This document shows positions 1-8,091 of a stretch of DNA of 15,544 bases, piece after piece. The notes under the pieces are model-generated. The model had not been told where the DNA came from. It was given only the letters and a program-made list of their open reading frames with translations, and searched no databases. Position numbers and translations under genes: made by a program. The DNA is taken from NCBI GenBank assembly GCA_913050305.1, contig CAJXAS010000020.1, positions 1 to 15,544 of the forward strand. Reading direction: 5' to 3'. The stretch comes from an uncultured Polaribacter sp. (GTDB taxonomy: Bacteria > Bacteroidota > Bacteroidia > Flavobacteriales > Flavobacteriaceae). Position 1 is the first letter of the stretch. Every line of letters starts with the position of its first letter.

Positions 1-2
1 CA

Positions 3-62
3 GAATATCTCAATTTCGTTCAAGAATTAAGGGATACTATACTTAGTGTAAAGGTGCAATAA
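3..62 (+). CDS. Possible 3' end of an upstream gene (partial)
   Basis: One forward frame is open from the left edge to a TAA at 60-62 and reads as a mixed charged/hydrophobic helix-like tail (EYLNFVQELRDTILSVKVQ). The other two forward frames close sooner, at 30 and 45. The tail looks like the C-terminus of an ordinary soluble protein, but 19 residues are too few to name a family. If real, the gene is convergent with the oxidoreductase gene that ends at 445. It could equally be a chance open stretch. Confidence 0.3.
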   Translation, partial: EYLNFVQELRDTILSVKVQ

Positions 63-444
63 TTAAAGTAAATTCATTTTAATCATTGTTTTCTTAATCT
101 TTAAATAAGATCTTTTTTTTAAGCCTTTATGAGTTTTGTATGGCAATAAGAGGATTAAAAGCATCAGCTTTGGTAATAGTTTAATTTTTTTCATAGCGTT
201 TTTTTGAAAATTATTTAACTGAATTACAGTTATTAATTCCTACGAATTTATTTATTCTAATTTTTCTTTTCAAGTATAAATATACGCTAAATTTATTTAA
301 TTGCAATTAGCAACTTATATAAGATCCCAATAATTTTTTATTGTAAATCTATATCAATTATAAAGAGTTAAATAACTATATTTTTTTGAGTGCAGAAAGG
401 CCGTTCACCTCTTAAGTTAAAAGTATGAAGCAGCAGTCTCTAAT
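63..444. other. Long AT-rich intergenic region, no gene seen
   Basis: This stretch lies downstream of the leftward oxidoreductase gene. It is very AT-rich with stop codons in all frames, and I see no convincing open frame, tRNA or tandem repeat. A slightly GC-richer patch near 391-415 (around GGCCGTTCACCTC) could form only a weak 5-pair stem on the minus strand and is not a convincing terminator. A 40-codon forward frame starting at 425 runs antisense to the oxidoreductase C-terminus and is most likely a shadow. Confidence 0.6.
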
Positions 445-2736
445 TTATCTTTTTACGATGCTAATGATAACTGTTTTAGAAGCCGGCGTATTACTAACCT
501 TAGCTACACTTTTAAGCGGTATTAAAACATTAGCTTCAGGAAAATAAGTTGCAGTGCACTGTTTTGGAATATTGTATTTTACAATCAGAAAGCCTTTTGC
601 TATTCTTTCTTCTCCATTAAAATGACTTTTAATATCTACTAAATCCAATGGTTCTAAGTTTTGACCCCTCATGTCATCTGCATTCATGTAAAGTACTCTT
701 CTCTCATTTAAAACACCTCTGTACCGATCATTTAACCCATAAATTGTGGTATTATATTGGTCATGAGAACGGATAGTCATCATAATAAATTGGTTTCTTT
801 CTAATTGTATATCGGATGGTCTATTTAACGAAAAATTTGCTTTACCGTTAGTCGTAGTAGAGAAGTTATTCTCTCTGGCGTTATTAGGCAGATAGAAGCC
901 GCCCTTAATACGTACTTTTTCATTATAATTTTCAAAACCCGGAATAACTTTCTCAATCTTAGCACGAATCAAATCATAATTAGAAACTAAAGTAGTCCAA
1001 TTAGTTTTAGATTTTTTTAAAGTAGCATTTGCCAAACCAGCCACGATTGCCGGTTCACTTAATAGTTTTTTAGAGTGTGGTTCTAAATGCCCGTGAGATT
1101 GATGTACAATTCCCATAGAATTCTCTACAGATATAAACTGCGCTCCATTGGCTTGTACGTCTTTTTCAGATCTACCTAAACAAGGCAGAATCAGTGCTTT
1201 TTTACCATGAATTAAATGACTTCTATTTAGTTTTGTAGAAACATGAACTGTTAAGTTGCAATGCTTCATGGCGTTTGCTGTAAACTCGGTATCTGGTGTT
1301 GCCGAAACAAAATTACCACCCATACCAATAAAAACTTTTATTTTTTTCTGGTGCATTGCTTCAATTGATGCAACCACATCAAAACCATGTTTTCTTGGAG
1401 ATTTAAAATCAAATTCGGCATCTAATTTATCTAAAAAAGAATCTGGCATTTTCTCCCAAATTCCCATAGTTCTATCTCCTTGTACATTAGAATGTCCGCG
1501 AACAGGACAGGTTCCAGCTCCCTTTTTTCCAATACTTCCTTTTAATAAAAGAATATTTACTAATTCTCTAATATTATCTACAGAATTTTTGTGTTGTGTT
1601 AAGCCCATTGCCCAACATATAATAATTTTTTCATTATTAATGATGAGTGCTGTTGCTTCTTCTATTTCCTTTAAAGAAATTCCTGTCTGAGGAAGCAATT
1701 CTTCAATTGAATATAAATCTAAGTCTAATAGCATTTCTTCAAGGCCATCAGTTTTTTCAGCGATAAAATTATGGTTAAAAACACTTCCAGGATTTTCTAA
1801 TTCCTTTGCTTTCATCAATTTCAAAATAATTTTTAGCAATGCAACATCACCATTTATTTTTACTTGTAAGAATAGATCTGTTAAATCTTGCCCAGAACCG
1901 ATCCATTTTAACGGATTCTGTGGGTCTTTATAATTCATTAATCCAACTTCAGGTAGCGGATTTACAGTAATAATTTTACCGCCATTTTTTTTAGTTTTTC
2001 CAAGTGCAGATAGCATTCTAGGATGGTTGGTTCCTGGGTTTTGACCGATAACAATTACTAAGTCTGTATGCTCAAAATCTTCTAAAGTAACAGAGCCTTT
2101 TCCGATTCCTAATGTCTCTGTAAGTGCAGCACCGCTAGATTCATGGCACATGTTAGAGCAGTCAGGTAAGTTATTTGTACCAAACTGTCGTACAAATAAT
2201 TGATATAAAAAAGCAGCTTCATTGCTCGTTCTTCCTGATGTATAAAAAATAGCTTCATCAGGAGAGCTTAAGTTATTTAGTTCTTTTCCTATTAAATTGA
2301 ATGCAGCCTCCCAAGAAATTTCTTCATAATTGTCTTTTCCTTCAGGCAAATACATGGGTTGTGTAATTCTACCACTTTTACCTATTTCGTAATCAGATAA
2401 TTCAGATAATTGTGCTACCGAATGTGTTGCAAAAAAGAGTGGTGAAACCTTGTTTTTAGTTGCTTCTTCCGCGACTGCTTTTGCTCCGTTTTCGCAATAT
2501 TCAGCTAAAAAAGCACGTTTAGCATCTGGATCTGGCCAAGCACAACCAGGGCAATCAAAACCTTCTTTTTGATTGATGTTTTTTAAAAGTTGTATTCCTT
2601 TTACAAGACCAACTTCACTTGCAATAACTTGTATAGAAGATTTTATTGCTTTAAACCCAACCGCAGAAGTCGGAATTTCTTTTAACTGAATTCCTGTTCG
2701 TTTTTCTGGGGATTGTGCGTTTATTTTTTTAGACAT
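445..2736 (-). CDS. YdeP-type molybdopterin oxidoreductase (formate dehydrogenase H alpha-subunit family)
   Basis: This is a cytoplasmic member of the DMSO reductase superfamily, in the group annotated as FdhF/YdeP-family oxidoreductase; its physiological substrate is not established. At 763 residues it has the usual length of that group. Near the N-terminus is a DCPGCAWPDPD motif with Cys62 and Cys65, followed by Cys81, rather than the full four-cysteine iron-sulfur motif of classical formate dehydrogenases. The DCSNMCHESSG stretch places Cys197 where the molybdenum ligand (Cys or Sec) lies in FdhF. The C-terminal molybdopterin-dinucleotide-binding domain spans about 650-755 (MMTIRSHDQYNTT, then GLNDRYRG). 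No Tat signal is present. It starts 7 bases after the fdhD stop codon, so the two are almost certainly cotranscribed, and FdhD is its likely cofactor-sulfurating partner. No electron-transfer subunit is encoded nearby. Family assignment is firm; formate as substrate would be a guess. Confidence 0.9.
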   Translation of the reverse strand: MSKKINAQSPEKRTGIQLKEIPTSAVGFKAIKSSIQVIASEVGLVKGIQLLKNINQKEGFDCPGCAWPDPDAKRAFLAEYCENGAKAVAEEATKNKVSPLFFATHSVAQLSELSDYEIGKSGRITQPMYLPEGKDNYEEISWEAAFNLIGKELNNLSSPDEAIFYTSGRTSNEAAFLYQLFVRQFGTNNLPDCSNMCHESSGAALTETLGIGKGSVTLEDFEHTDLVIVIGQNPGTNHPRMLSALGKTKKNGGKIITVNPLPEVGLMNYKDPQNPLKWIGSGQDLTDLFLQVKINGDVALLKIILKLMKAKELENPGSVFNHNFIAEKTDGLEEMLLDLDLYSIEELLPQTGISLKEIEEATALIINNEKIIICWAMGLTQHKNSVDNIRELVNILLLKGSIGKKGAGTCPVRGHSNVQGDRTMGIWEKMPDSFLDKLDAEFDFKSPRKHGFDVVASIEAMHQKKIKVFIGMGGNFVSATPDTEFTANAMKHCNLTVHVSTKLNRSHLIHGKKALILPCLGRSEKDVQANGAQFISVENSMGIVHQSHGHLEPHSKKLLSEPAIVAGLANATLKKSKTNWTTLVSNYDLIRAKIEKVIPGFENYNEKVRIKGGFYLPNNARENNFSTTTNGKANFSLNRPSDIQLERNQFIMMTIRSHDQYNTTIYGLNDRYRGVLNERRVLYMNADDMRGQNLEPLDLVDIKSHFNGEERIAKGFLIVKYNIPKQCTATYFPEANVLIPLKSVAKVSNTPASKTVIISIVKR

Positions 2737-2743
2737 TACTTCA

Positions 2744-3538
2744 CTATGGTTTAATGTATGAAGGATTTGCGTAAATGGTCATTTTATTTTCTCTCGTAAA
2801 ACCAATTAAGCAAATACCAAATTCTTTTGCAAAATCTACAGCTAAAGAAGAACACCCAGAAACAGCAATTATGACTGGTATTTTAGCAATAAAGGCTTTG
2901 GATACAATCTCATAAGAAACTCTACCACTAACCAATAGGTAATTGGCACTCTTTAAATTATGCTCTATTAATAAGTCTCCAACGGTTTTATCTACAGCAT
3001 TGTGTCTGCCAATATCTTCTTTAATAGTTAAAAGTTTGTTTTGTTTATTGAAAATAGCTGCCGCATGACTACCGCCAGATTTTTTAAAAGTTTCTTGAAA
3101 AGAATTCATTTCAATAAACATTTTATGAATTATACTTGACGTTAATTTTGTTTCTGTATTTAATTTATCTCCGTTTATTTCAATGTCTTTTAATTCTTTT
3201 TTACCACAAATTCCACAAGAAGAAACAGATAATAAAGTTCTTTTATTGAGGTATCCTTTTCCTAAATCTTTTTTAGAAATAGTTATATTTATTATGGAAG
3301 GAATCTTGTTTTCTGCTTTCTCTATTGTGGCTTCAAAGTTGGTAACACGCTTATAAATATCTTCTGCAAATAATAAGCCTCTAATAAGTGCTATGTCATT
3401 ATCTGGAGTTCTCATAACAACCGTATACGGTTCACTATTTATATTTATTTGCAAAGGTGCTTCAACTACTAAATCATCTTCAATTTTGTTTTGAATTTGA
3501 TTGGTGATTTTTAAACCTTGATAAGAGATTGTTTGCAT
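2744..3538 (-). CDS. fdhD: FdhD, formate dehydrogenase accessory sulfurtransferase
   Basis: In characterised systems FdhD passes sulfur from a cysteine desulfurase (IscS in E. coli) to the molybdenum cofactor before it is inserted into formate-dehydrogenase-type enzymes. The 264-residue protein has the family's usual length and motifs: the SSCGICG loop with Cys108 and Cys111 (the sulfur-carrying CxxC), GGSHAAA at 155-161, EDIGRHNAVDK at 174-184, SGRVSYEIVSKA at 204-215, and SGCSSLAVDFA at 227-237. It is the first gene of a two-gene operon, with the YdeP-type oxidoreductase starting 7 bases after its TAG stop. A perfect TAGATTTG promoter element lies 20 bases before its ATG. The pairing strongly suggests the neighbouring enzyme needs a sulfurated cofactor. 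Confidence 0.95.
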   Translation of the reverse strand: MQTISYQGLKITNQIQNKIEDDLVVEAPLQININSEPYTVVMRTPDNDIALIRGLLFAEDIYKRVTNFEATIEKAENKIPSIINITISKKDLGKGYLNKRTLLSVSSCGICGKKELKDIEINGDKLNTETKLTSSIIHKMFIEMNSFQETFKKSGGSHAAAIFNKQNKLLTIKEDIGRHNAVDKTVGDLLIEHNLKSANYLLVSGRVSYEIVSKAFIAKIPVIIAVSGCSSLAVDFAKEFGICLIGFTRENKMTIYANPSYIKP

Positions 3539-3557
3539 GAAAGAAGAAGCTTTCCTA

Positions 3558-3565
3558 CAAATCTA
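3558..3565 (-). promoter_or_regulatory. Bacteroidota -7 promoter box for fdhD operon
   Basis: The minus strand reads TAGATTTG, a perfect match to the Bacteroidota TAnnTTTG -7 consensus, ending 20 bases before the fdhD ATG. The upstream -33 element is weak (TTC with a 17-base spacer, against TTG). This box separates the fdhD unit from the methyltransferase gene upstream. Confidence 0.55.
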
Positions 3566-3609
3566 CTGAAAATAAGCTTAGTGAATACCTTAGAAAGATG
3601 GAATTAAAA

Positions 3610-4788
3610 TCAGATGATTTTACGACAAATTACTACGGTTAATTCGTTTTTAAAATTTGTTGTAAAGAAGATAAATATAGTACCACCTTCTTTTATTTTG
3701 GTTTCTTTTCTTATCTGAGCTACCGTTTTAGGGAAGTTTCTAATGGTAATATTTGCCTTATTTTCTGGAAGTAATTTTTTTAATTTCTTTTTATCGTACG
3801 AGAGAACCTGTTCAATTTTAAATGTTCTACCTGGAAAATCTAAAAGAATATCTGCAGTGTAAAGGTGAGAGTGTTGCTGCAGTTTAGATACGTTAAGTTG
3901 GTTTGTAATTTGATGAAATCCACCAGATTTTAAAATAGCCGAATTGGGTTCATACAAATAAGAAAGTGGCTCTGAATACTCTGAATACAGGTCTTCTTTA
4001 TATGTAAAATGAAAAGTTTTTGTTTCCTCTTTACCAATGTTTACTGTTTTAATTTCAATACTTTTAGAATGTTCTTTGTCTAATAAAAATAACAGTTCTT
4101 TCACTTCATTGTGAATAGCAATCACATGTACCTCTTTTACAAATTTTAGTTCATTTATGGCACTTGTTATGTCTAAAATAGGAGAAGTTTTTATAAGAAT
4201 TTGATTTGTTTTTGAAAATAAAAAATCAATATTTTCTGGCACATTAGGGATGCAATCTTGCAACAGAAAAACTTTTCCTTTTACGGCATCTCTTCTAGAT
4301 GGATCAATATAAATACAATCAAATTTTTCTTTCGTGCTTCTAAGAAAATCAAAAGCATCTCCAGAAAAAGTAGTAATATTATTTATTTTTAGTTGTTTGA
4401 AATTATGCGCCACAATAGTCGATAATTCCGCATTAATTTCACAATGGGTAACAGCTTCAAACCGCTTAGAAAAATAAAAGCAATCAATTCCAAAGCCACC
4501 TGTAATGTCAATAATTGATGCTCCGTTTACAAGATTCGATTTATAGTTTGCAGTATGTTCAGACGAGGTCTGTTCTATATTAATTTTTGAAGGATAATAT
4601 ATTTGTTGTGTTCGAAACCAAGAGGCTAATTTGTGTTCTGCCTTTTGTTTTGCCACAATCTGGTTTGCTAGTTCTTGAATTGAAACATCGCTAAAAGGAC
4701 TCCCTTTTAGAATCAGTTTTGTAATATCCGTTTTTAAATTTTCAGTAATAAATTGCTGAACATTTGTATTTAATATTGCTGTATTCAA
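3610..4788 (-). CDS. Class I SAM-dependent methyltransferase with THUMP-like C-terminal domain
   Basis: A predicted cytoplasmic methyltransferase of 392 residues, of the Bacteroidota type exemplified by Porphyromonas PG_1098; the substrate (possibly RNA) is unknown. The SAM-binding motif I is IIDITGGFGID (92-102), and the catalytic-type motif IV is IDPSRRD (161-167). The C-terminal part carries the THUMP-like signature: YEPNSAILKSGGFHQI (279-294), SHLYTAD, then NFPKTVAQIRK and IKEGGT (to about 370). The only sensible start is a TTG at 4786-4788: no in-frame ATG occurs in the first 90 residues, yet the N-terminal sequence (NTAILNTNVQQFITENL) looks like a normal family start. It begins 7 bases after the AI-2E-family permease stop, so it is probably translated from the same message. 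The rare start codon may lower its expression. Confidence 0.85.
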   Translation of the reverse strand: MNTAILNTNVQQFITENLKTDITKLILKGSPFSDVSIQELANQIVAKQKAEHKLASWFRTQQIYYPSKINIEQTSSEHTANYKSNLVNGASIIDITGGFGIDCFYFSKRFEAVTHCEINAELSTIVAHNFKQLKINNITTFSGDAFDFLRSTKEKFDCIYIDPSRRDAVKGKVFLLQDCIPNVPENIDFLFSKTNQILIKTSPILDITSAINELKFVKEVHVIAIHNEVKELLFLLDKEHSKSIEIKTVNIGKEETKTFHFTYKEDLYSEYSEPLSYLYEPNSAILKSGGFHQITNQLNVSKLQQHSHLYTADILLDFPGRTFKIEQVLSYDKKKLKKLLPENKANITIRNFPKTVAQIRKETKIKEGGTIFIFFTTNFKNELTVVICRKII

Positions 4789-4795
4789 AACGTTT

Positions 4796-5878
4796 TTAAA
4801 TATCTTTTGTAATAGATTTCACAATTTTATTATCAGACAAAAATTCTTTTAAAATTACTTTTAATGCAGTATAGAGCGGAACGGCGGTAATCATACCCAC
4901 AATTCCAAAAAGTAAACCACCAATAATAATAATTAAAAATATTTCTAAAGGATGCGACTTCGTAGTTTTTGAGAAAATTATTGGCTGACTTGCAAAATTA
5001 TCAATCAATTGCGCAATAAAATATCCAATCATTACATAAATTGTAGTAGGTAAGATGTCACTTTGAAAATCTTGACCAATATTACTTGTCATCGATAAAA
5101 CAAACATAATTACCGCACCAATCATTGGACCCACATAAGGTATTAGATTTAATAAGGCACATAAAAAAGCGATTACTATGGCGTTATCAATACCAAAAAT
5201 TAATAAGATGATGGTGTACAAAACAAATAAAATAGTAATCTGTAAAAGTAGGCCAATAAAATATCTAGATAATAAATCATTAATAGTTTCTAATGATTTT
5301 GAAAATCTACCTTCCTTACCATTCGGAATTATAGTCATTACACCGTTTTTTAATAACTGGCTATCCTTCATAAAAAAGAAGGATATAAATAACACAGAAA
5401 ATAGACCAACACTTAAAGATCCAACGGTGGCTAAAACAGCATTTAAGAAATCTGGAATTTCTTTAAATTGGGCAAGAATATCAATATTTTTTAATTTGCC
5501 TAAAACATCAATTCCTCTTGAAGAAAAGTAGGCAGTTATTTGATTAAATATTTCTTGAATATTTTCCTGTAATTTATCCACTTCTAATAAAGATAAACTT
5601 TGCCCTTGTTCTGCAATTAAGGGTATAAACATTAAGATTAAACTGGTGAAGAAACTCAGCATTAAAAACATTGTAAAGATCACCGCAATAGTATTGGGAA
5701 ATTTCAATTTATTTCGAAGAAATAGAATAATAGGTCTGGCTATTAGCGATAAAATTCCTGCAATAATTATATAAACAATTACAGACTGAATGGCGTTTAG
5801 AAAATAACAAAGAAGAAAAACTCCTAATAGAATACCTAATGCTCTTAAAATACCGTTTGCTATTATCTTTGAATTCAT
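4796..5878 (-). CDS. AI-2E family (PerM/YdgG-like) membrane transporter
   Basis: An integral inner-membrane protein of 360 residues, the usual family length. Hydrophobic segments lie at about 10-28, 32-53, 63-88, 145-170, 205-229, 232-262, 275-293 and 310-340, with a long soluble loop at about 90-144. The family signature NLIPYVGPMIG is at 244-254, followed by DNFASQPIIFSK (293-304), SHPLEIF (308-314) and GGLLFGIVGMITAVP (320-334). Known members export autoinducer-2 or act in sodium/proton exchange, but most are uncharacterised, so the substrate here is unknown. Its ATG overlaps the stop of the upstream duplicated-module gene by one base (TAATG), indicating translational coupling. The methyltransferase gene follows 7 bases later. 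Confidence 0.9.
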   Translation of the reverse strand: MNSKIIANGILRALGILLGVFLLCYFLNAIQSVIVYIIIAGILSLIARPIILFLRNKLKFPNTIAVIFTMFLMLSFFTSLILMFIPLIAEQGQSLSLLEVDKLQENIQEIFNQITAYFSSRGIDVLGKLKNIDILAQFKEIPDFLNAVLATVGSLSVGLFSVLFISFFFMKDSQLLKNGVMTIIPNGKEGRFSKSLETINDLLSRYFIGLLLQITILFVLYTIILLIFGIDNAIVIAFLCALLNLIPYVGPMIGAVIMFVLSMTSNIGQDFQSDILPTTIYVMIGYFIAQLIDNFASQPIIFSKTTKSHPLEIFLIIIIGGLLFGIVGMITAVPLYTALKVILKEFLSDNKIVKSITKDI

Positions 5879-7155
5879 TAGTTGTATCCTTTTACAGTTC
5901 CCATACTTAATTTATTTCCACTAGAAAAAGTATGACTTGTCGGCAATAATGTACCGCTTTCTGTGGTAATCCAATCTTCCCAAGTAGCCTGAACTCCGGC
6001 TATTTTCATGCTGGGTACATTCATTTTATAGCTTATCGGAAAATTATACGCATCTAAAATCCAAAGATACGAATCTCCAGGAGTAGAACCTCCTTTTCTA
6101 TATTTTACTAAAAGAGCATCTTTACCATCTACTTTTTGAATACTTCGGACAATTCCTTTTTCAAATAGTTTATGAGGAGCTACCAACCAAAAAGAATCAT
6201 TATTAAAAATATTCCAAGCTTTTAATATTAAAGAAGGGTCTGCAGTTTCTTGTTTTATATTGTTGAAGAAGATGGTGCTATTTTCTTTATTTCTGGTATG
6301 TAAATTTACACGAATAGTATCCCAAGAGACTGCTGCAACGTTTTTTTCTTTGTCCCATTTAAAACTTCTTCTTCCACCAAAACTCCATTCTAGAAAACGG
6401 GTGTTTTTATAAGCTTCATGTTTTACAGCTTTCAAAATACTTTTTGCTAGTATATCTGCTTTGCTATTTTCGGCTTTCACTTTATCCAAGGATATCTCCA
6501 AACCAAATAGTGATAAGGTATGTTTTGTAGATATTTTTATGCCACTTTTAGTTGTTTTCCAATTAGACCATGTTGCAGAAATACCACCTATAGGAATTAT
6601 TTTTACCCACATTTTAAATGAAGTAGGCATGAAGTTTTCATCTAGAATCCAAAGATACGAATCTCCAGGAGTTGTACCTCCGGAGGCATACGTAATTAGT
6701 AGTGCATCTTTGTCATTGTATTTTACAATACGTCTTTCTGTACCTGTGTCAAAAACCTTATAAGGCGCCACTAGCCAAAAAGAATCATTGTTAAAAAAGC
6801 CTTTTGCTTGGTTAAGAATTTCAGTGTTTATTACTTTTTCATCATCAATATACACTTCAGATTTCTCTGTTTTTTTAGTATTTAAAATAACCTTATTGTT
6901 ATCCCAGTTTACTACTACAATATTTTCTTGCTTGTACCATTTATAATGATGCTTACCTCTAAAGGTCCATTCTAAAATTTCTGTGTTTTTATATGCTTCA
7001 TACTCTAATTCTTTTAACATTTTAGAAGCCAAAGCGTCTGCTTGTTTTCCTTGTTTTCCGTTTGGAAGAGGCTCATTGTAAGTAAAATAACAAATGGCTA
7101 ATACAGCAACTAAAAGTAGGAAAAGTACTGCGGTGTATTTAATGAGTTTTTTCAT
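5878..7155 (-). CDS. Membrane-anchored or exported protein made of two tandem ~195-residue modules; function unknown
   Basis: I do not recognise a named family. An N-terminal hydrophobic segment (about 4-25) suggests a signal anchor; Cys22 lies in it, but its lipobox (LAIC) is poor. The remaining protein is two copies of one module, about 38-227 and 232-423, offset by 194-196 residues. Shared blocks are EAYKNT (53-58 and 247-252), LEW(T/S)F followed by G, FNNDSFWLVAP (121-131 and 317-327), GG(T/S)TPGDSYLWILD (159-172 and 355-368) and a GxxATWxxW(K/I)TTxSG block (190-205 and 387-401). Each module is rich in Trp and alternating beta-strand-like stretches, compatible with a lipid- or polymer-binding beta fold, which is inference. 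At the DNA level some segments are nearly identical at an offset of 588 bases, so the duplication is recent or kept alike. It is the first gene of an operon with the AI-2E-family permease (1-base overlap) and the methyltransferase. Confidence 0.8.
   Translation of the reverse strand: MKKLIKYTAVLFLLLVAVLAICYFTYNEPLPNGKQGKQADALASKMLKELEYEAYKNTEILEWTFRGKHHYKWYKQENIVVVNWDNNKVILNTKKTEKSEVYIDDEKVINTEILNQAKGFFNNDSFWLVAPYKVFDTGTERRIVKYNDKDALLITYASGGTTPGDSYLWILDENFMPTSFKMWVKIIPIGGISATWSNWKTTKSGIKISTKHTLSLFGLEISLDKVKAENSKADILAKSILKAVKHEAYKNTRFLEWSFGGRRSFKWDKEKNVAAVSWDTIRVNLHTRNKENSTIFFNNIKQETADPSLILKAWNIFNNDSFWLVAPHKLFEKGIVRSIQKVDGKDALLVKYRKGGSTPGDSYLWILDAYNFPISYKMNVPSMKIAGVQATWEDWITTESGTLLPTSHTFSSGNKLSMGTVKGYN
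6053..6084. repeat. Internal repeat copy (second module)
   Basis: A 32-base stretch encoding the PGDSYLWILD region of the second module. It differs from the copy at 6641-6672 by only one base over the segment, 588 bases (196 codons) away. It marks the in-frame duplication within the gene. Confidence 0.75.
6641..6672. repeat. Internal repeat copy (first module)
   Basis: Partner of the copy at 6053-6084, encoding the same residues in the first module. A second matching block (AAAGAATCAT, from the NDSFW motif) occurs at 6191 and 6779, with the same 588-base offset. Confidence 0.75.
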
Positions 7156-7176
7156 AATAATATATTGTATGATAGG

Positions 7177-7184
7177 CTAAATTA
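7177..7184 (-). promoter_or_regulatory. Candidate -7 box for the duplicated-module operon
   Basis: The minus strand reads TAATTTAG, one mismatch from TAnnTTTG, and ends 22 bases before the ATG, the same geometry as the better boxes in this window. No clear -33 TTG is at the right spacing. The 72-base gap between this operon and the pseudouridine synthase gene holds no clear terminator, so read-through is also possible. Confidence 0.3.
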
Positions 7185-7227
7185 TTAATTTTTACAATAA
7201 AAAACTATTTGTTTGGTTCATTATAAT

Positions 7228-8091
7228 TTAAAATTCAGAAAAAATCTTAGTAAATTTCTTTGGAAGTTCTTTTGAGTTTGAAATAATAGCTTTTGTAAAA
7301 GGATGTATAAATTCTAAAGATGCTGCATGTAAAAACAATCCTTTACCATTTAAGATTTTATGATCTAAAAAATATTCTTTGTCTCCTAAAATAGGATTTC
7401 CCATTGCAAACAAATGTTTTCTTATTTGATGTTTTCTACCTGTTTTTGGTTGCAGTTTCACCAAGTTTAAAAACCCAAAACGTTCTGAAGTAACAGATGC
7501 TATTTTTTCAAATTCTGTAAGTGCATTTTTTTCATCGATAGCTGAATCTATAGTTCCTTTAGAACTCATTTCACCAATTGTAACGGCAAAATAGGTTTTT
7601 TTGATTTCTTTGTTTTCAAATAATTTACTAAGTTCTGTAATTGCGGTATTTGTTTTTCCAACCAATAAAAGTCCGCTTGTAGGATAATCTAATCTATGAA
7701 CAGGTTGTGGTTTTACAGCATTTGAATGTGTACTTTTTTTGAGATTTTGTGTTAATCCGTTTGCTATGGTTACAAATTTATTGCCACTGACTAAGATTCC
7801 TGCCGGTTTGCAGATGATGGCTAAGTAATCATCTTCAAATACTACTTCTAAATTTAACTTTAACCTTTCAAAATTTGATGAATTTTCGGATTCAAATAGT
7901 TCAATTCTTTCACCACCAGAGATGTATATAGCAGTTGTAGCTAAAACTCCATCAATGAAAATAAGTTTCTTTTTGATTGCTTTTTTAATAGCAGATTTGG
8001 TAGGTATTGTGTTAAATATTCCAACACCATATTCTTGAAAACGAACTTTGTTTTCTAATTTTTCAACAATATGTTTTTCTAATAATTGCAT
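7228..8091 (-). CDS. RluA-family RNA pseudouridine synthase
   Basis: A cytoplasmic enzyme that isomerises uridine to pseudouridine in RNA, probably rRNA; the exact target site cannot be read from sequence. The 287-residue protein starts with an S4-type RNA-binding domain (about 15-65, including IKKKLIFIDG). The catalytic domain follows, with KPAGILV (95-101), the signature HRLDYPTSG (132-140, catalytic Asp135), KTYFAV (165-170) and PKTGRKHQIRKHL (215-227). These are the marks of the RluA/RluC/RluD group rather than RsuA. Its ATG overlaps the stop codon of the VOC gene by one base (TAATG), so the two are translationally coupled. Confidence 0.92.
   Translation of the reverse strand: MQLLEKHIVEKLENKVRFQEYGVGIFNTIPTKSAIKKAIKKKLIFIDGVLATTAIYISGGERIELFESENSSNFERLKLNLEVVFEDDYLAIICKPAGILVSGNKFVTIANGLTQNLKKSTHSNAVKPQPVHRLDYPTSGLLLVGKTNTAITELSKLFENKEIKKTYFAVTIGEMSSKGTIDSAIDEKNALTEFEKIASVTSERFGFLNLVKLQPKTGRKHQIRKHLFAMGNPILGDKEYFLDHKILNGKGLFLHAASLEFIHPFTKAIISNSKELPKKFTKIFSEF

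Noticed and set aside
425..544. 40-codon hydrophobic forward frame antisense to the oxidoreductase C-terminus
   Set aside because: It overlaps a well-supported gene on the other strand; its hydrophobic look follows from the complementary codons, and nothing else supports it.
1256..1690. 144-codon forward frame inside the oxidoreductase gene
   Set aside because: It is a shadow of the leftward gene, with no family-like motif or sensible context. The same applies to forward frames at 5178, 6461, 8974 and 9632 and reverse frames at 12355, 12527 and 13316.
3601..3625. Short inverted repeat AAAATC/GATTTT over the methyltransferase stop codon as a terminator
   Set aside because: Six pairs with only one G-C, a 4-base loop and no following T run; likely chance in AT-rich DNA.
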